Assembly (NCBI RefSeq): GCF_002216775.1
Contig: NZ_CP022315.1
Location: 2,852,001 to 2,916,000, forward strand
Direction: 5' to 3'
Origin: Virgibacillus phasianinus
Lineage (GTDB): Bacteria; Bacillota; Bacilli; Bacillales; Amphibacillaceae
Length of the DNA: 64,000 bases
Within the stretch, counting starts at the first letter, position 1; the number at the start of each line of letters is the position of its first letter. Under the pieces are notes generated by a model that saw only the letters and a program-made list of their open reading frames with translations, made no database searches and was not told the origin of the DNA. The translations under genes and the position numbers were made by a program. This document shows positions 17,216 to 29,218 of the stretch, piece after piece.

Positions 17216-18322
17216 ATGAACTACATGGCAGAATCAAACGAGGACTTTCAAGTGCGGACAGATTTGGCGGTTGAAGCAAAGGATATGTACGTAGAGCAGG
17301 AAGATACACAAGTTGATCAAATGAAAGGTATCAATATAACGGAGCGAACGGAAGACGATATCAAGATCTCTTATGTAGAAATAGATGATACCGGTGCCAA
17401 AATTATTGATAAGAAACCCGGAACATATGTCACACTTTATGCTGATGGTGTGAAGAAACAGGATACGAAACGACAGGAAAAAGCTGCAGGTATTCTGGCA
17501 AAAGAACTAGAGCAGCTACTCAAAAAGAATAAGCTGCCGCTTAATGCAAAATGCTTAATTGTCGGTTTAGGAAATTGGAATGTGACACCTGATGCCCTTG
17601 GACCTATGACCGTTGAGAAAATATTAGTGACCAGTCATCTATTTAAACTGGAACATGAATCTGTAGCGGATGGATACCGCTCTGTAGCTGCAGTGACGCC
17701 GGGGGTAATGGGGCTGACAGGCATGGAGACAAGCGATATTATATTTGGCATTGTAGAGAAATTTAAACCCGACTTCGTTATCGCAATCGATGCACTAGCG
17801 TCAAGATCAATCGAACGTGTAAACGAAACAATTCAGCTTTCTGATGCAGGGATAAACCCTGGTTCTGGAGTCGGAAATAAACGAAAGGAAATCAGTCAGG
17901 ATACTTTGGGGGTCCCGGTTTTTGCAATTGGCGTGCCAACTGTCGTGGATGCTGCGACAATAACGAGTGATACCATTGACTTTTTATTGAAACATTTTGG
18001 CAGGGAATGGCGGGAAAAAGACAGACCCTCTAAATCCCTTGCCCCAGCAAGTATGACATTCGGTGAAAAAAAGTTCACTGAAAAAGACATGCCCGATGAA
18101 GAACAAAGAAATACCTTTTTAGGAATAGTCGGAAATCTATCAGAAGAGGAAAAACGATCATTAATTAGAGAAGTGCTAACTCCAATCGGCCATAACTTAA
18201 TGGTGACTCCAAAAGAAGTGGATGGATTCATGAAAGACATGGCCAGTGTTGTTGCAACTGGTATTAATGCCGCATTACATGAAACAGTTGACGTTACCAA
18301 TTTTTCCGCATATACAAGATAA
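17216..18322 (+). CDS. gpr: Germination protease GPR
   Basis: Aspartic-type (A25) protease that degrades small acid-soluble spore proteins at germination. It is 368 aa from ATG 17216, the B. subtilis length. '[15 protein letters not shown]' near the N-terminus matches the propeptide processing region. '[15 protein letters not shown]', '[16 protein letters not shown]' and '[14 protein letters not shown]' are conserved core blocks. RBS TGGAGGT decides the start; the frame is open to 17156. Family members are made in the forespore, usually under sigma-F/G. I see no convincing promoter. Confidence 0.96.
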   Translation: MNYMAESNEDFQVRTDLAVEAKDMYVEQEDTQVDQMKGINITERTEDDIKISYVEIDDTGAKIIDKKPGTYVTLYADGVKKQDTKRQEKAAGILAKELEQLLKKNKLPLNAKCLIVGLGNWNVTPDALGPMTVEKILVTSHLFKLEHESVADGYRSVAAVTPGVMGLTGMETSDIIFGIVEKFKPDFVIAIDALASRSIERVNETIQLSDAGINPGSGVGNKRKEISQDTLGVPVFAIGVPTVVDAATITSDTIDFLLKHFGREWREKDRPSKSLAPASMTFGEKKFTEKDMPDEEQRNTFLGIVGNLSEEEKRSLIREVLTPIGHNLMVTPKEVDGFMKDMASVVATGINAALHETVDVTNFSAYTR

Positions 18323-18342
18323 AATGAAAGATTATGTTCTAG

Positions 18343-18393
18343 TTTCTGAAGACAGGTCATAGATTTACATATATATGTCACTGTCTTCAGAAA
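18343..18393 (+). other. Long hairpin between gpr and spoIIP
   Basis: TTTCTGAAGACAG (18343-18355) and CTGTCTTCAGAAA (18381-18393) form a perfect 13-bp stem. The loop holds a second palindrome, ACATATATATGT. There is no T run, and the right arm ends at the spoIIP RBS. Confidence 0.8.
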
Positions 18394-18403
18394 GGATGGA
18401 ACA

Positions 18404-19582
18404 ATGAACTTCAATAAAAAACCTGATTCCAAACGCAAACGTTTATTCGTTCCTTTTTATAAAAAAGGTGGATTGTATGTCCTTTGTATCCTATTACTAT
18501 TTGTTTTGATAGGAGCGTTAACTAGTATTGCTCCTGCTTACCAATTTTCGTCAAAGACACTTTCTGAATGGACGAGTAAGGTAGAAAGTACAACATTCCT
18601 TTACTTACTGGGAATGGAAAATCGGGCATTTCAAGAAGCCTTTCCAGAAGGCCAGTCATTTCCTAAACTATCAAACACATTATTTCAACTAACAACAAGT
18701 ATCAAACCAAATGATGTACGAAGTCTCTTAGGCCGGGAGCTCCCGGGATTTTCCGCGTTTAATAATAAAATAGTTGTGGCTGGTGAAGGAACAAACTATA
18801 CCAATCTTCCTATTGAATCTTCACCACCATTAAAACAAATTTTAAAAGATAGAGAAGCTGAAGTGAAGGAACCTGAACAAGAGGGTAAGGGGGATAAAAA
18901 GAAAAAACCGGCAAAGGTAGAAGAGAATGTTGTCTTTTTATATAACACCCATAATAGAGAATCGTTTTTACCCCTTTTACCAAAAGTTGATGATCCTGAT
19001 CTAGCTTATCACGATGAGGCCAACATTACGAAAGTAAGTGATAGACTGGCTCAATCACTGGAAGATAACGGCATTGGAGCTATTGTCGATCATACCGATA
19101 TTACGAAGATATTACAGCAAAAGGGAATGAAATCCTATCAATCTTATGATGTATCACGAAACGTGGTTGAAGAGGCGTTTGCATCACATGAAAAATTGAA
19201 CTATGTCTTTGATATTCACCGGGATAGTCAACCTAGAGAAGTAACTACAACCACTATCGGGGGAGAAAAATACGCTAGAATAGCAATTGTAGTTGGCGGG
19301 GAAAATGCTGACTTTCAAAAAAATCTTGCATTTGCACAAAAATTAAATTCTTTGATGGAGGAAAAATATCCTGGTTTAAATAGAGCGGTAATTGTAAAGG
19401 AAGGACCTGGCGTTGATGGTGTTTACAATCAAGACCTGTCAAAAAAATCGTTAATATTTGAAATCGGCGGGGTTGGCAACAACTTAGAAGAATTATACCG
19501 ATCAGCGGATGCTCTTGCAGAAGTGTTTAGTGACTTTTACTATGATGCTGAAAAAGTGTCAACTAAGGAAAAGGAGGATTAG
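18404..19582 (+). CDS. spoIIP: Stage II sporulation protein P
   Basis: Peptidoglycan amidase/endopeptidase of the SpoIIDMP engulfment machine, 392 aa. A basic N-terminus and a membrane helix (about residues 24-45) precede the C-terminal SpoIIP domain. Conserved zinc-site segments are 'NTHNRESF' (181-188) and 'FDIHRDSQ' (269-276). It thins septal peptidoglycan so the mother-cell membrane can engulf the forespore. Downstream of gpr with a hairpin at its RBS; yqxA follows after 3 nt. Confidence 0.95.
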   Translation: MNFNKKPDSKRKRLFVPFYKKGGLYVLCILLLFVLIGALTSIAPAYQFSSKTLSEWTSKVESTTFLYLLGMENRAFQEAFPEGQSFPKLSNTLFQLTTSIKPNDVRSLLGRELPGFSAFNNKIVVAGEGTNYTNLPIESSPPLKQILKDREAEVKEPEQEGKGDKKKKPAKVEENVVFLYNTHNRESFLPLLPKVDDPDLAYHDEANITKVSDRLAQSLEDNGIGAIVDHTDITKILQQKGMKSYQSYDVSRNVVEEAFASHEKLNYVFDIHRDSQPREVTTTTIGGEKYARIAIVVGGENADFQKNLAFAQKLNSLMEEKYPGLNRAVIVKEGPGVDGVYNQDLSKKSLIFEIGGVGNNLEELYRSADALAEVFSDFYYDAEKVSTKEKED

Positions 19583-19585
19583 ATC

Positions 19586-19891
19586 ATGAAATCCATCGTC
19601 GTGCTGTTATTATTGGTCCTGTTTTTTGTATCAGGAATGCTGTTTGGTGTGGAACATGATCGTGATCAGGCAAAACTCCCAACACCTCAAGTTGAAACTA
19701 TCGATGGCAATGAAGGTAGTGAACAGCAGGAAGAAATTATCAAAGTCACATCTGAACCAGAAAATGGCGAATACAAACAGGCCCCTGTTTACTTCACTCA
19801 AAAGATGGCATCATTTTTTGAAGGAATCGTTAAAGGTTTTTATGAAATCATTGTCCAGTTGCTTTATCAAATTGTTCAGTTATTTTATTAA
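19586..19891 (+). CDS. yqxA: YqxA-like small membrane protein (DUF3679)
   Basis: A 101-aa protein with an N-terminal membrane segment 'SIVVLLLLVLFFVSGMLFGVEHDR'. An acidic linker and a C-terminal amphipathic part follow. Position directly after spoIIP and before lepA matches yqxA. Sequence similarity is weak, so the name rests on size, topology and context. Function unknown. Confidence 0.7.
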   Translation: MKSIVVLLLLVLFFVSGMLFGVEHDRDQAKLPTPQVETIDGNEGSEQQEEIIKVTSEPENGEYKQAPVYFTQKMASFFEGIVKGFYEIIVQLLYQIVQLFY

Positions 19892-20062
19892 GTTGTGAAA
19901 AGCCGAAATACCCCTTTGCTTTTAGTTAAGAAGTTATGCTAAGAGGTGAGGGGTTATTTAATGATTGATTGTCTAACGCGCAATTGCTATAATCAACCCT
20001 AGTATGCGACGTTAAAATTAACTTTTTAAGAATGGCAAAAAATGTAGGAGTGAGCATCACAG

Positions 20063-21871
20063 ATGGTGAAAAAACAACGCAATGTTCGAAACTTTTCGAT
20101 CATCGCCCATATTGATCATGGTAAATCAACATTGGCGGATCGAATTCTAGAAAAGACAAAAGCATTAACCCAACGTGAAATGAAAGAACAATTCCTGGAT
20201 GCAATGGATCTTGAACGCGAGCGCGGCATAACGATAAAACTTAATGCGGTCCAATTGGGTTATACAAGTAACGCTGGTGAAGAATATATTTTTAATTTAA
20301 TCGATACACCAGGCCATGTCGATTTTACATATGAGGTATCGCGAAGCCTGGCAGCATGTGAAGGAGCAATTTTGGTTGTTGATGCTGCACAGGGAATAGA
20401 AGCACAAACATTAGCAAATGTTTATCTGGCGCTAGATAATGAATTGGAAATTATTCCTGTAATAAATAAAATTGATTTGCCCAATGCAGACACTGATCGT
20501 GTAACCCAGGAGCTAGTGGATGTAATTGGTATTGATCCTGAAGACGTTATTCTAGCATCGGCAAAGGATGGAATCGGAATTGATGAAATTCTTGAGCGGA
20601 TTTCAGAAGCAATACCGGCGCCAGCAGGAGATGTTAACAATCCGTTGAAAGCACTCATTTTTGATTCGTTGTATGATGCCTATCGCGGTGTCGTTGCTTA
20701 TATCTGTATAAAAGAAGGCTCCGTCAAGGTCGGCGACAAAATTAAAATGATGGCGACGGAGAAAGAGTTTGAGGTCAATGAGGTTGGAGTATTCTCACCC
20801 AAACCACTTAAGAAAAATATGTTAACGGTTGGCGATGTTGGCTACCTGACCGCTTCAATTAAAAATGTGGGAGATAGTCGTGTTGGTGATACAATTACAC
20901 TCGCTAATAACCAAGCAGAATCCCCTTTGCCAGGTTATCGTAAGTTAAATCCAATGGTTTTCTGTGGATTATTTCCGATCGATTCCAATCAATATAACGA
21001 TCTTCGTGAAGCTTTGGAGCGCCTTGAGTTAAATGATTCTTCCTTACAATATGATGCGGAGACCTCACAGGCACTTGGGTTCGGATTTCGATGTGGATTC
21101 CTTGGGTTACTGCACATGGAAATCATTCAGGAACGAATAGAGCGGGAGTTCAACATAGGGCTTATCACTACGGCTCCTAGTGTTATTTACGAAGTGGAGA
21201 AGACTGACGAAGAAATTTTGGAAATAGATAATCCTTCTGAACTTCCGGATCCGCAAACCATTAGTGAAATTCGTGAACCATATGTAAAAGCAACCATTAT
21301 GGTACCTAATGATTACGTTGGAACAGTTATGGAGCTTTCACAGAAAAAACGCGGGCAATTTGTAGATATGGAGTACTTGGATGATATCCGCGTAAATGTG
21401 ATGTATCATATTCCATTATCGGAAATAGTTTATGACTTTTTTGATCAGCTGAAATCGCAAACGAAAGGCTATGCCTCGTTTGATTATGAACTTATTGGTT
21501 ATCGGGCTTCTAACCTTGTGAAAATGGATATATTGCTTAATAATGACTCAATTGATGCATTGTCATTCATTGTTCATCGGGATTTTGCTTATGACCGCGG
21601 GAAACAAATTGTCGAGACATTGAAAGATTTAATCCCGAAACAGCAATTTGAGGTGCCTGTGCAAGCCGCAATAGGTAATAAAATTGTTGCCAGGTCAACC
21701 ATTAAAGCAATGCGAAAAAACGTACTATCCAAATGCTACGGCGGGGATATTACACGAAAACGAAAGTTGCTGGAGAAACAAAAAGAAGGTAAGAAACGCA
21801 TGAAAATGGTAGGATCAGTGGAAGTTCCACAAGAAGCATTTATGGCTGTATTAAAAATTAATGATGATTGA
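20063..21871 (+). CDS. lepA: Elongation factor 4 (LepA)
   Basis: A 602-aa translational GTPase. G1 '[14 protein letters not shown]' starts near residue 15, G3 'DTPGHVDF' near 80, G4 'NKIDLP' near 134. The C-terminal LepA-specific domain includes '[34 protein letters not shown]' and '[25 protein letters not shown]'. EF-4 acts on stalled ribosomes and 30S maturation. RBS AGGAGTG. Confidence 0.98.
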   Translation: MVKKQRNVRNFSIIAHIDHGKSTLADRILEKTKALTQREMKEQFLDAMDLERERGITIKLNAVQLGYTSNAGEEYIFNLIDTPGHVDFTYEVSRSLAACEGAILVVDAAQGIEAQTLANVYLALDNELEIIPVINKIDLPNADTDRVTQELVDVIGIDPEDVILASAKDGIGIDEILERISEAIPAPAGDVNNPLKALIFDSLYDAYRGVVAYICIKEGSVKVGDKIKMMATEKEFEVNEVGVFSPKPLKKNMLTVGDVGYLTASIKNVGDSRVGDTITLANNQAESPLPGYRKLNPMVFCGLFPIDSNQYNDLREALERLELNDSSLQYDAETSQALGFGFRCGFLGLLHMEIIQERIEREFNIGLITTAPSVIYEVEKTDEEILEIDNPSELPDPQTISEIREPYVKATIMVPNDYVGTVMELSQKKRGQFVDMEYLDDIRVNVMYHIPLSEIVYDFFDQLKSQTKGYASFDYELIGYRASNLVKMDILLNNDSIDALSFIVHRDFAYDRGKQIVETLKDLIPKQQFEVPVQAAIGNKIVARSTIKAMRKNVLSKCYGGDITRKRKLLEKQKEGKKRMKMVGSVEVPQEAFMAVLKINDD

Positions 21872-21968
21872 TTGTTGAGGGTGAACTTTGTCGAATGTAC
21901 AAACAATCGAAAAGTTCGTCCCTTTTCTTTTGTTGCTAACTGATACGAAACGTAAAGGAGTGAGCTAA

Positions 21969-23126
21969 TTGGTACAATCCGTTTATATACACATTCCATT
22001 TTGCCAGCAAATCTGTCATTATTGTGATTTTGTAAAGTTTTTTTATAATGAAAAATTAGCTGATGAGTATGTCGAGGCGCTATCAAATGAAATAAGAACG
22101 AATGTAAAAGAAAGAAAGCAGCCTGTTAAAACAATCTTTATTGGTGGTGGGACACCCACAGCACTTAATGTAAAGCAGCTTCAATCATTATTAGAAGTGA
22201 TTGCTGAAAGGTTTGATGTTACAGCCTGTGAAGAGTTTACCATAGAAGCGAATCCAGGTGACTTCGATGCCGATAAAGCAAAACTATTAAAAAGATATGG
22301 GGTAAATCGCGTTTCATTAGGGGTTCAAGCTTTCGATAACCAATTATTAGAAGATATTGGCAGACTTCATAAAGTTAAGGATGTATACAATACGGTAAAT
22401 CTATTGAAAAAACATGGGTTTGATAACATCAGTATTGATTTAATATATGCGCTGCCGAATCAAACCGTGGATGGTTTTGAAAAGTCATTGCAGGAAGCAA
22501 TTTCATTTGACTTACCGCATTACTCAACTTATTCCCTGCAAATAGAACCTAAAACCGTTTTCTATCAACGCCACAAAAAAGGTAAATTACACCGTCCGCC
22601 ACAGGAAGATGAAGTCCAAATGTATAAAATATTAAGGGATACCATGAAAGAAAATGGAATCGAACAATATGAAATCAGCAATTTTGCAAAGCCTGGTTAC
22701 GAAAGCAAACATAATTTAACCTATTGGAATAATGATTACTATTATGGTTTTGGTGCGGGAGCACATGGTTATTTACCGGGTAAACGGACAGGTAACATCA
22801 GGCCTCTTCCCGCATATGTGAAACAGGCCCTGAAGGATGGACACCCTATTTTATCCGCGGAAGAAATTGGATTAAAAGAAATGATCGAAGAAGAGATGTT
22901 CTTAGGTCTTCGCAAACGTGAGGGTGTAAGCAAGCAACAATTCGAACAAAAATATAGGCTGTCGATAGACGGGTTGTACGGCAAAAAGATTAGCCGACTG
23001 GCAGCTAAAGAATGGATTTATAATACAGATGATACTATTTCTTTAACCCCTGAGGGAATCCTGTTTGGGAACAATGTTTTTGCCGAATTTTTATTAGAAG
23101 ATGATAATTTAAGCCATCTGCGTTGA
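21969..23126 (+). CDS. hemW: Heme chaperone HemW (radical SAM, HemN-like)
   Basis: A 385-aa radical SAM protein. The cluster motif reads 'CQQICHYCDF', C-x3-C-x2-C. 'IFIGGGTPTALN' and 'SLGVQAF' are family blocks, and the HemN C-terminal domain is present. It lacks the N-terminal extension of true coproporphyrinogen III dehydrogenase, so the heme-chaperone role is more likely than the old hemN label. TTG start with AAAGGAGTGAG. Just upstream of the hrcA promoter. Confidence 0.93.
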   Translation: MVQSVYIHIPFCQQICHYCDFVKFFYNEKLADEYVEALSNEIRTNVKERKQPVKTIFIGGGTPTALNVKQLQSLLEVIAERFDVTACEEFTIEANPGDFDADKAKLLKRYGVNRVSLGVQAFDNQLLEDIGRLHKVKDVYNTVNLLKKHGFDNISIDLIYALPNQTVDGFEKSLQEAISFDLPHYSTYSLQIEPKTVFYQRHKKGKLHRPPQEDEVQMYKILRDTMKENGIEQYEISNFAKPGYESKHNLTYWNNDYYYGFGAGAHGYLPGKRTGNIRPLPAYVKQALKDGHPILSAEEIGLKEMIEEEMFLGLRKREGVSKQQFEQKYRLSIDGLYGKKISRLAAKEWIYNTDDTISLTPEGILFGNNVFAEFLLEDDNLSHLR

Positions 23127-23151
23127 CAAAAAAATAAGTATTTGATAATTT
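23123..23151 (+). promoter_or_regulatory. Sigma-A promoter of the hrcA operon
   Basis: -35 TTGACA (23123-23128), 17-bp spacer, -10 TAATTT (23146-23151). The CIRCE operator starts 10 bp downstream. Confidence 0.9.
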
Positions 23152-23161
23152 ATTAGTAGAA

Positions 23162-23188
23162 TTAGCACTCAGCGAATAAGAGTGCTAA
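23162..23188 (+). promoter_or_regulatory. CIRCE operator (HrcA binding site)
   Basis: Exact consensus inverted repeat TTAGCACTC - N9 - GAGTGCTAA. HrcA represses transcription here under normal conditions, and GroEL assists it. Position just after the promoter predicts autoregulation of hrcA-grpE-dnaK. Confidence 0.98.
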
Positions 23189-23202
23189 CAGAGGTGATCA
23201 TC

Positions 23203-24234
23203 ATGTTAACGGAAAGACAATTATTGATCTTACAAGTGATAATTGATGATTTCATCCAGACAGCACAACCAGTCGGATCACGTGTTTTGTCTAAAAAAGA
23301 AAGTATCTCCTTTAGCTCCGCCACGATACGAAATGTAATGGCTGATCTTGAGGATTTAGGATACTTGCAGAAGACACACTCATCGTCTGGAAGAATACCA
23401 TCTGAAAAAGGGTATCGGTTTTACGTAGATCATTTAGTGTCTGCGGAAGGGATACCGGACAATATTGATGTCATGAAGCATGTGATCCAAGATGGGGTTT
23501 TTGAATTTGAGCAAGTTGTTCAAAAATCCGCCCAAGTGCTATCTGATCTAACAAATTACACATCAATTATTTTAGGGCCGGAGGTATTTGAGACAAAATT
23601 AAAACAGCTGCAAATTGTTACGTTATCAGACCATACCGCTGTAGCGATTTTGATTACGAATACGGGGCATGTCGAGCATCGCGCATTCACGCTGCCATTA
23701 GAAATGAATGCATCAGACCTTGAGAAAATGGTAAATATTTTAAATGAGCGTTTATATGGTGTACCAATTATTCACCTTCATGAAAAATTGAACACAGAAT
23801 TTGTTTCACTGATGAAAATGTATGTGAACGATTTTGAACGGTCATACGAGTTTTTGAAGTCAGCATTCTTTAGCGAGCAGCCGGTAAAACTTTATTTTGG
23901 CGGGAAAACGAATATGTTAATGCAGCCGGAGTTTAAAGATATTGAAAAGGTTCGTTCTTTTTATTCCATGATGGAAAAAGAAGATGAAATAGCCAATATG
24001 TTAAAAGCTTCAACAGAAGGCATAAAAGTTTCGATTGGACATGAAAATAAAGTGGATGCTATCAAGGACTGCAGTTTAATAACAGCGACTTACCACCTTG
24101 GCGAGGATCAACTGGGAACAATTGCTTTACTTGGTCCAACCAGGATGGAATACAGAAAAGTCATTACGTTATTGCATGCTCTATCGAATGAAATGACAGA
24201 TGCGCTTTACATGTGGTATAAAAACAATGAATAG
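23203..24234 (+). CDS. hrcA: Heat-inducible transcription repressor HrcA
   Basis: A 343-aa repressor, the same length as in B. subtilis. The N-terminal winged helix starts MLTERQLLILQVIIDDF and includes 'PVGSRVLSKK' and 'SSATIRNVMADLEDLGYL'. The effector/dimerisation domain follows. ATG 23203 after GAGGTGATC gives the canonical N-terminus; the frame extends 7 codons upstream. First gene of the heat-shock operon, 15 nt after CIRCE. Confidence 0.97.
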   Translation: MLTERQLLILQVIIDDFIQTAQPVGSRVLSKKESISFSSATIRNVMADLEDLGYLQKTHSSSGRIPSEKGYRFYVDHLVSAEGIPDNIDVMKHVIQDGVFEFEQVVQKSAQVLSDLTNYTSIILGPEVFETKLKQLQIVTLSDHTAVAILITNTGHVEHRAFTLPLEMNASDLEKMVNILNERLYGVPIIHLHEKLNTEFVSLMKMYVNDFERSYEFLKSAFFSEQPVKLYFGGKTNMLMQPEFKDIEKVRSFYSMMEKEDEIANMLKASTEGIKVSIGHENKVDAIKDCSLITATYHLGEDQLGTIALLGPTRMEYRKVITLLHALSNEMTDALYMWYKNNE

Positions 24235-24365
24235 TTAACTTGTCTTAACCCCATACTGAAGCCCTGATGGGATCACTCCCATCGTTTCTTTATGTAATAG
24301 TTTATTTCAGTGGGTTTTAATGATATAGTCTTTAATGGCGAATTTTTCTTAGGAGGTGTCAAGCG

Positions 24366-24935
24366 TTGGAAGAACAAAATAAAAATGATACTGCTACGAA
24401 GGAAACTGAAAATATTGAACCGGAGGATATGGAAATTAACGATCCGGAAGAACAACCAGGTTCAGATGAAAGCAATATGGAAACACTAAAAGAAGAAGTG
24501 GATCAGATTAAGCAGGAAAAAGAAGAAATGTACCAGAAAATGCTTCGGATTCAAGCTGAATTTGATAATTTTAAAAAACGTACACTTCGTGAAAGAGAAA
24601 CGGCAAATAAATATAAAGCACAGGATATGGTAAATGAACTTCTTCCCGTGATTGATAATTTTGAACGTGCTCTTCAAGCGAATGTATCTGAAGTCCAGGA
24701 TGGTTTTGTAGAAGGGATTTCAATGGTATATCGAATGCTTAAAGATGCATTGAAGGCACAAAATGTGGTGGAAATAGAAACAGTGGGAAAAGAATTTGAC
24801 CCTAATCTGCATCACGCCGTCATGCAAACTGAAGACGATGATAAAGAATCGAATATCGTAGTTGAAGAAATGCAAAAAGGGTATATGCTTAATGATCGTG
24901 TAATTCGGCCAGCTATGGTCAAAGTAAATAAATAA
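24366..24935 (+). CDS. grpE: Nucleotide exchange factor GrpE
   Basis: A 189-aa DnaK co-chaperone. An acidic N-terminus and a long coiled coil ('EEVDQIKQEKEEMYQKMLRIQAEFDNFKKRT') precede the beta domain with 'VVEIETVGKEFDPNLHHAVMQ'. Releases ADP from DnaK. TTG start 24366 after TAGGAGGTG. Second gene of the hrcA operon. Confidence 0.97.
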   Translation: MEEQNKNDTATKETENIEPEDMEINDPEEQPGSDESNMETLKEEVDQIKQEKEEMYQKMLRIQAEFDNFKKRTLRERETANKYKAQDMVNELLPVIDNFERALQANVSEVQDGFVEGISMVYRMLKDALKAQNVVEIETVGKEFDPNLHHAVMQTEDDDKESNIVVEEMQKGYMLNDRVIRPAMVKVNK

Positions 24936-24957
24936 TAGATTCAGGTAAAGCAGTTAA

Positions 24958-26814
<1,857 letters not shown>

Positions 26815-26829
26815 TATGCAGTAACATTA

Positions 26830-26866
26830 AAAGTCAAAGTCAGGAATTCCTTGGCTTTGGCTTTTT
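26830..26866 (+). terminator. Terminator after dnaK
   Basis: AAGTCAAAG... pairs with ...CTTTGGCTT around an AGGAATTCCT core, followed by a T run. It probably reduces readthrough into dnaJ. Confidence 0.75.
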
Positions 26867-26898
26867 TCTTAAAAGATCAGAAAGTATAGACCAAAATA

Positions 26899-27020
26899 TG
26901 TCTAGCTCCAGCACCCAGAAGCTGCCGTCATAAGCAATGGACACTACGAACGCTAAACCCATGCGTTCTACGGCCCCTTGCTTATGCGTCCGCTTCTAAA
27001 CGGGGCGCCCTGAGCTTTTC
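26899..27020. repeat. Cruciform intergenic repeat between dnaK and dnaJ
   Basis: GC-richer than its surroundings. Nested arms: AGCTC (26904)/GAGCT (27012), CATAAGCAA/TTGCTTATG, and GAACGC (26948)/GCGTTC (26963). It opens with TCTAGCTCCAGC, as in a repeat family common in Bacillus and Geobacillus intergenic regions. One copy in this window. No ORF. Confidence 0.7.
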
Positions 27021-27091
27021 TTATTTGCTATATTAACGGAATAAATGATAAGATAAAATTTATGCAATAGTGTCGGGAGAGTGATTTACAG

Positions 27092-28219
27092 GTGAGTAAG
27101 CGTGACTATTATGAGGTACTTGGAGTCGGAAAAGACGCATCCAAGGAAGAAATTAAAAAGGCATACCGAAAGTTAGCTAGAAAATATCATCCGGATGTAA
27201 ACAAAGAGGCAGATTCCGCAGATAAATTTAAGGAAGCGAAAGAAGCTTACGAAGTATTAAGCAATGAGCAAAAACGAGGTCAATATGATCAATTTGGCCA
27301 TTCGGGGCCACAAGGTCAAGGGTTCTCCGGCTTTGGCGGCGGAGCACAGGACTTTTCTGGGTTTGGTGACATTTTTGATATGTTCTTTGGCGGGGGTGGA
27401 CGTCGACGTGATCCAAACGCTCCGCAACAAGGTGCAGATTTACAATATGCAATGACGCTCGATTTTGAGGAAGCGATTTTTGGGAAAGAATCAGATATAA
27501 CCATACCAAAGGAAGAAACATGTGACACTTGTTCCGGGTCAGGTGCGAAACCTGGTACAAAAGTAAATACATGTACGCACTGTAATGGTTCTGGACAGTT
27601 GAATACAGAACAGAATACACCTTTTGGACGTGTAGTAAACAAAAGAGTGTGTCATTACTGTAATGGAACCGGTAAGATTATTCCTGAAAAATGTTCTACT
27701 TGTGGTGGAACTGGTAAAGTTAAAAAGAACAAAAAAATTCATATTTCAATCCCGGCTGGAATTGACGAAGGTCAGCAGATTAGGGTTCCTGGAAAAGGGG
27801 AAGCAGGTGTTAATGGCGGTCCATCCGGTGACTTGTATGTTGTTATTCAAATACGCCCGCATGAATTTTTCGAACGCGAAGGTGACCATATTTATTGTGA
27901 ACTTCCAGTTACATTTGCTCAAGCGGCATTAGGTGACGAGATGGAAGTACCTACTGTGCATGGCAAAGTAATGTTGAAAATACCTGCAGGAACACAAACA
28001 GGTAAAACCTTCCGCTTGAAAGGAAAAGGTGCACCGAATGTTCGTGGATACGGTCATGGCGATCAGCATATCAAAGTTAAGATTATCACACCTTCAAATT
28101 TATCCGACCGTCAGAAAGAATTGATGCGGGAATTTAATGACATTGAAGGCAATAAATCAATCGATGAGCAAGAAGGATCATTTTTTCAACGTTTCAAAAA
28201 AGCCTTTAAGGGTGAATAA
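27092..28219 (+). CDS. dnaJ: Chaperone DnaJ (Hsp40)
   Basis: A 375-aa type I Hsp40. J domain residues 1-70 with HPD in 'KYHPDVNKE', then a Gly/Phe region ('[16 protein letters not shown]'). Four zinc repeats follow: 'CDTCSGSG', 'CTHCNGSG', 'CHYCNGTG', 'CSTCGGTG'. A C-terminal substrate-binding region ends the protein. GTG start 27092. In B. subtilis dnaJ is cotranscribed with dnaK; here a terminator and a 122-bp repeat lie between. Confidence 0.98.
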   Translation: MSKRDYYEVLGVGKDASKEEIKKAYRKLARKYHPDVNKEADSADKFKEAKEAYEVLSNEQKRGQYDQFGHSGPQGQGFSGFGGGAQDFSGFGDIFDMFFGGGGRRRDPNAPQQGADLQYAMTLDFEEAIFGKESDITIPKEETCDTCSGSGAKPGTKVNTCTHCNGSGQLNTEQNTPFGRVVNKRVCHYCNGTGKIIPEKCSTCGGTGKVKKNKKIHISIPAGIDEGQQIRVPGKGEAGVNGGPSGDLYVVIQIRPHEFFEREGDHIYCELPVTFAQAALGDEMEVPTVHGKVMLKIPAGTQTGKTFRLKGKGAPNVRGYGHGDQHIKVKIITPSNLSDRQKELMREFNDIEGNKSIDEQEGSFFQRFKKAFKGE

Positions 28220-28240
28220 CGGTGTTAGCTGCTAACACCG
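28220..28240. other. Near-perfect palindrome between dnaJ and prmA
   Basis: CGGTGTTAGC-T-GCTAACACCG: 10-bp arms with one central base, immediately after the dnaJ stop. No T run follows, so it is more like a protein-binding site or processing hairpin than a terminator. Confidence 0.7.
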
Positions 28241-28271
28241 TATACATATTTTAGGAAATGAGTGGATCTAA

Positions 28272-29216
28272 TTGAGATGGTCGGAAATTTGTGTGCATAC
28301 GACAAATGAAGCAATTGAACCAATTTCAAACATTCTTCATGAAACGGGTGCGAGCGGTGTAGTAATTGAAGATCCTTTGGATTTAATCACTGAGCGGGAA
28401 GACAACTTCGGGGAAATATATGAGCTGAATAAAGATCAATACCCGGAAGAAGGGGTTTACATCAAGGCTTATTTGCCAATCAATAGTTTTCTTGGGGAAA
28501 CAGTGGATGAAATAAAGCAGTCCATTAATAATTTGTTGCTATACGATATTGACATTGGCAGCAATACGGTTACCCTAAGTGAAGTAAAAGAGGAAGAATG
28601 GGCTACCGCATGGAAAAAGTATTATAAACCTGTTAAAATATCAAAAAAAATAACAATTACACCCACCTGGGAAGATTATGTTCCGGTATCACCTGATGAA
28701 ATAGTTTTAGAATTGGACCCGGGAATGGCGTTTGGTACGGGTACTCACCCTACTACTGTCCTAAGCATTCAAGGGATTGAGAGGTATGTGCAGGAAAATG
28801 ATGACATAATTGATGTTGGGTGTGGCTCTGGTGTTTTAAGCATTGCCTCAATTCTTCTTGGAGCAAAGGAAGTGTTTGCGTACGACCTGGACGACATTGC
28901 CGTAAAGAGTACAGGATTGAATGCAAAACTCAACAAAGTAGACAAGCGGATTCATGTAAAACAGAATAATTTATTGGATAATGTTAACAAACAAGCAGAT
29001 ATAATAGTCTCCAATATACTGGCTGAAATTATTATCCGCTTTATTAAAGAGGCCTGGTATAATCTAAAGGATGATGGATTGTTTATCACCTCGGGAATTA
29101 TTCAGGCAAAAAAAGATTTGGTAAAAGATCAACTCTTGCAAAACGGTTTCACCATTATTGAGGTCAACGAAATGGAAGATTGGGTTTCGATTGTTGCCAA
29201 AAAAGTAGGTGTCTAA
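28272..29216 (+). CDS. prmA: Ribosomal protein L11 methyltransferase
   Basis: A 314-aa SAM-dependent enzyme that trimethylates L11. The N-terminal substrate domain contains 'EEEWATAWKKYYKPVKISKKI', then 'DPGMAFGTGTHPTT'. SAM motif I is 'IIDVGCGSGVLSIAS' and the catalytic-pocket motif is 'VSNILAEII'. TTG start. rsmE starts 2 nt after its stop. Confidence 0.96.
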   Translation: MRWSEICVHTTNEAIEPISNILHETGASGVVIEDPLDLITEREDNFGEIYELNKDQYPEEGVYIKAYLPINSFLGETVDEIKQSINNLLLYDIDIGSNTVTLSEVKEEEWATAWKKYYKPVKISKKITITPTWEDYVPVSPDEIVLELDPGMAFGTGTHPTTVLSIQGIERYVQENDDIIDVGCGSGVLSIASILLGAKEVFAYDLDDIAVKSTGLNAKLNKVDKRIHVKQNNLLDNVNKQADIIVSNILAEIIIRFIKEAWYNLKDDGLFITSGIIQAKKDLVKDQLLQNGFTIIEVNEMEDWVSIVAKKVGV

Positions 29217-29218
29217 AA

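Noticed and set aside
27228-27642. Overlapping minus-strand frames inside dnaJ (130 and 108 aa)
   Set aside because: They mirror the Gly- and Cys-rich DnaJ coding sequence and have no start signals.
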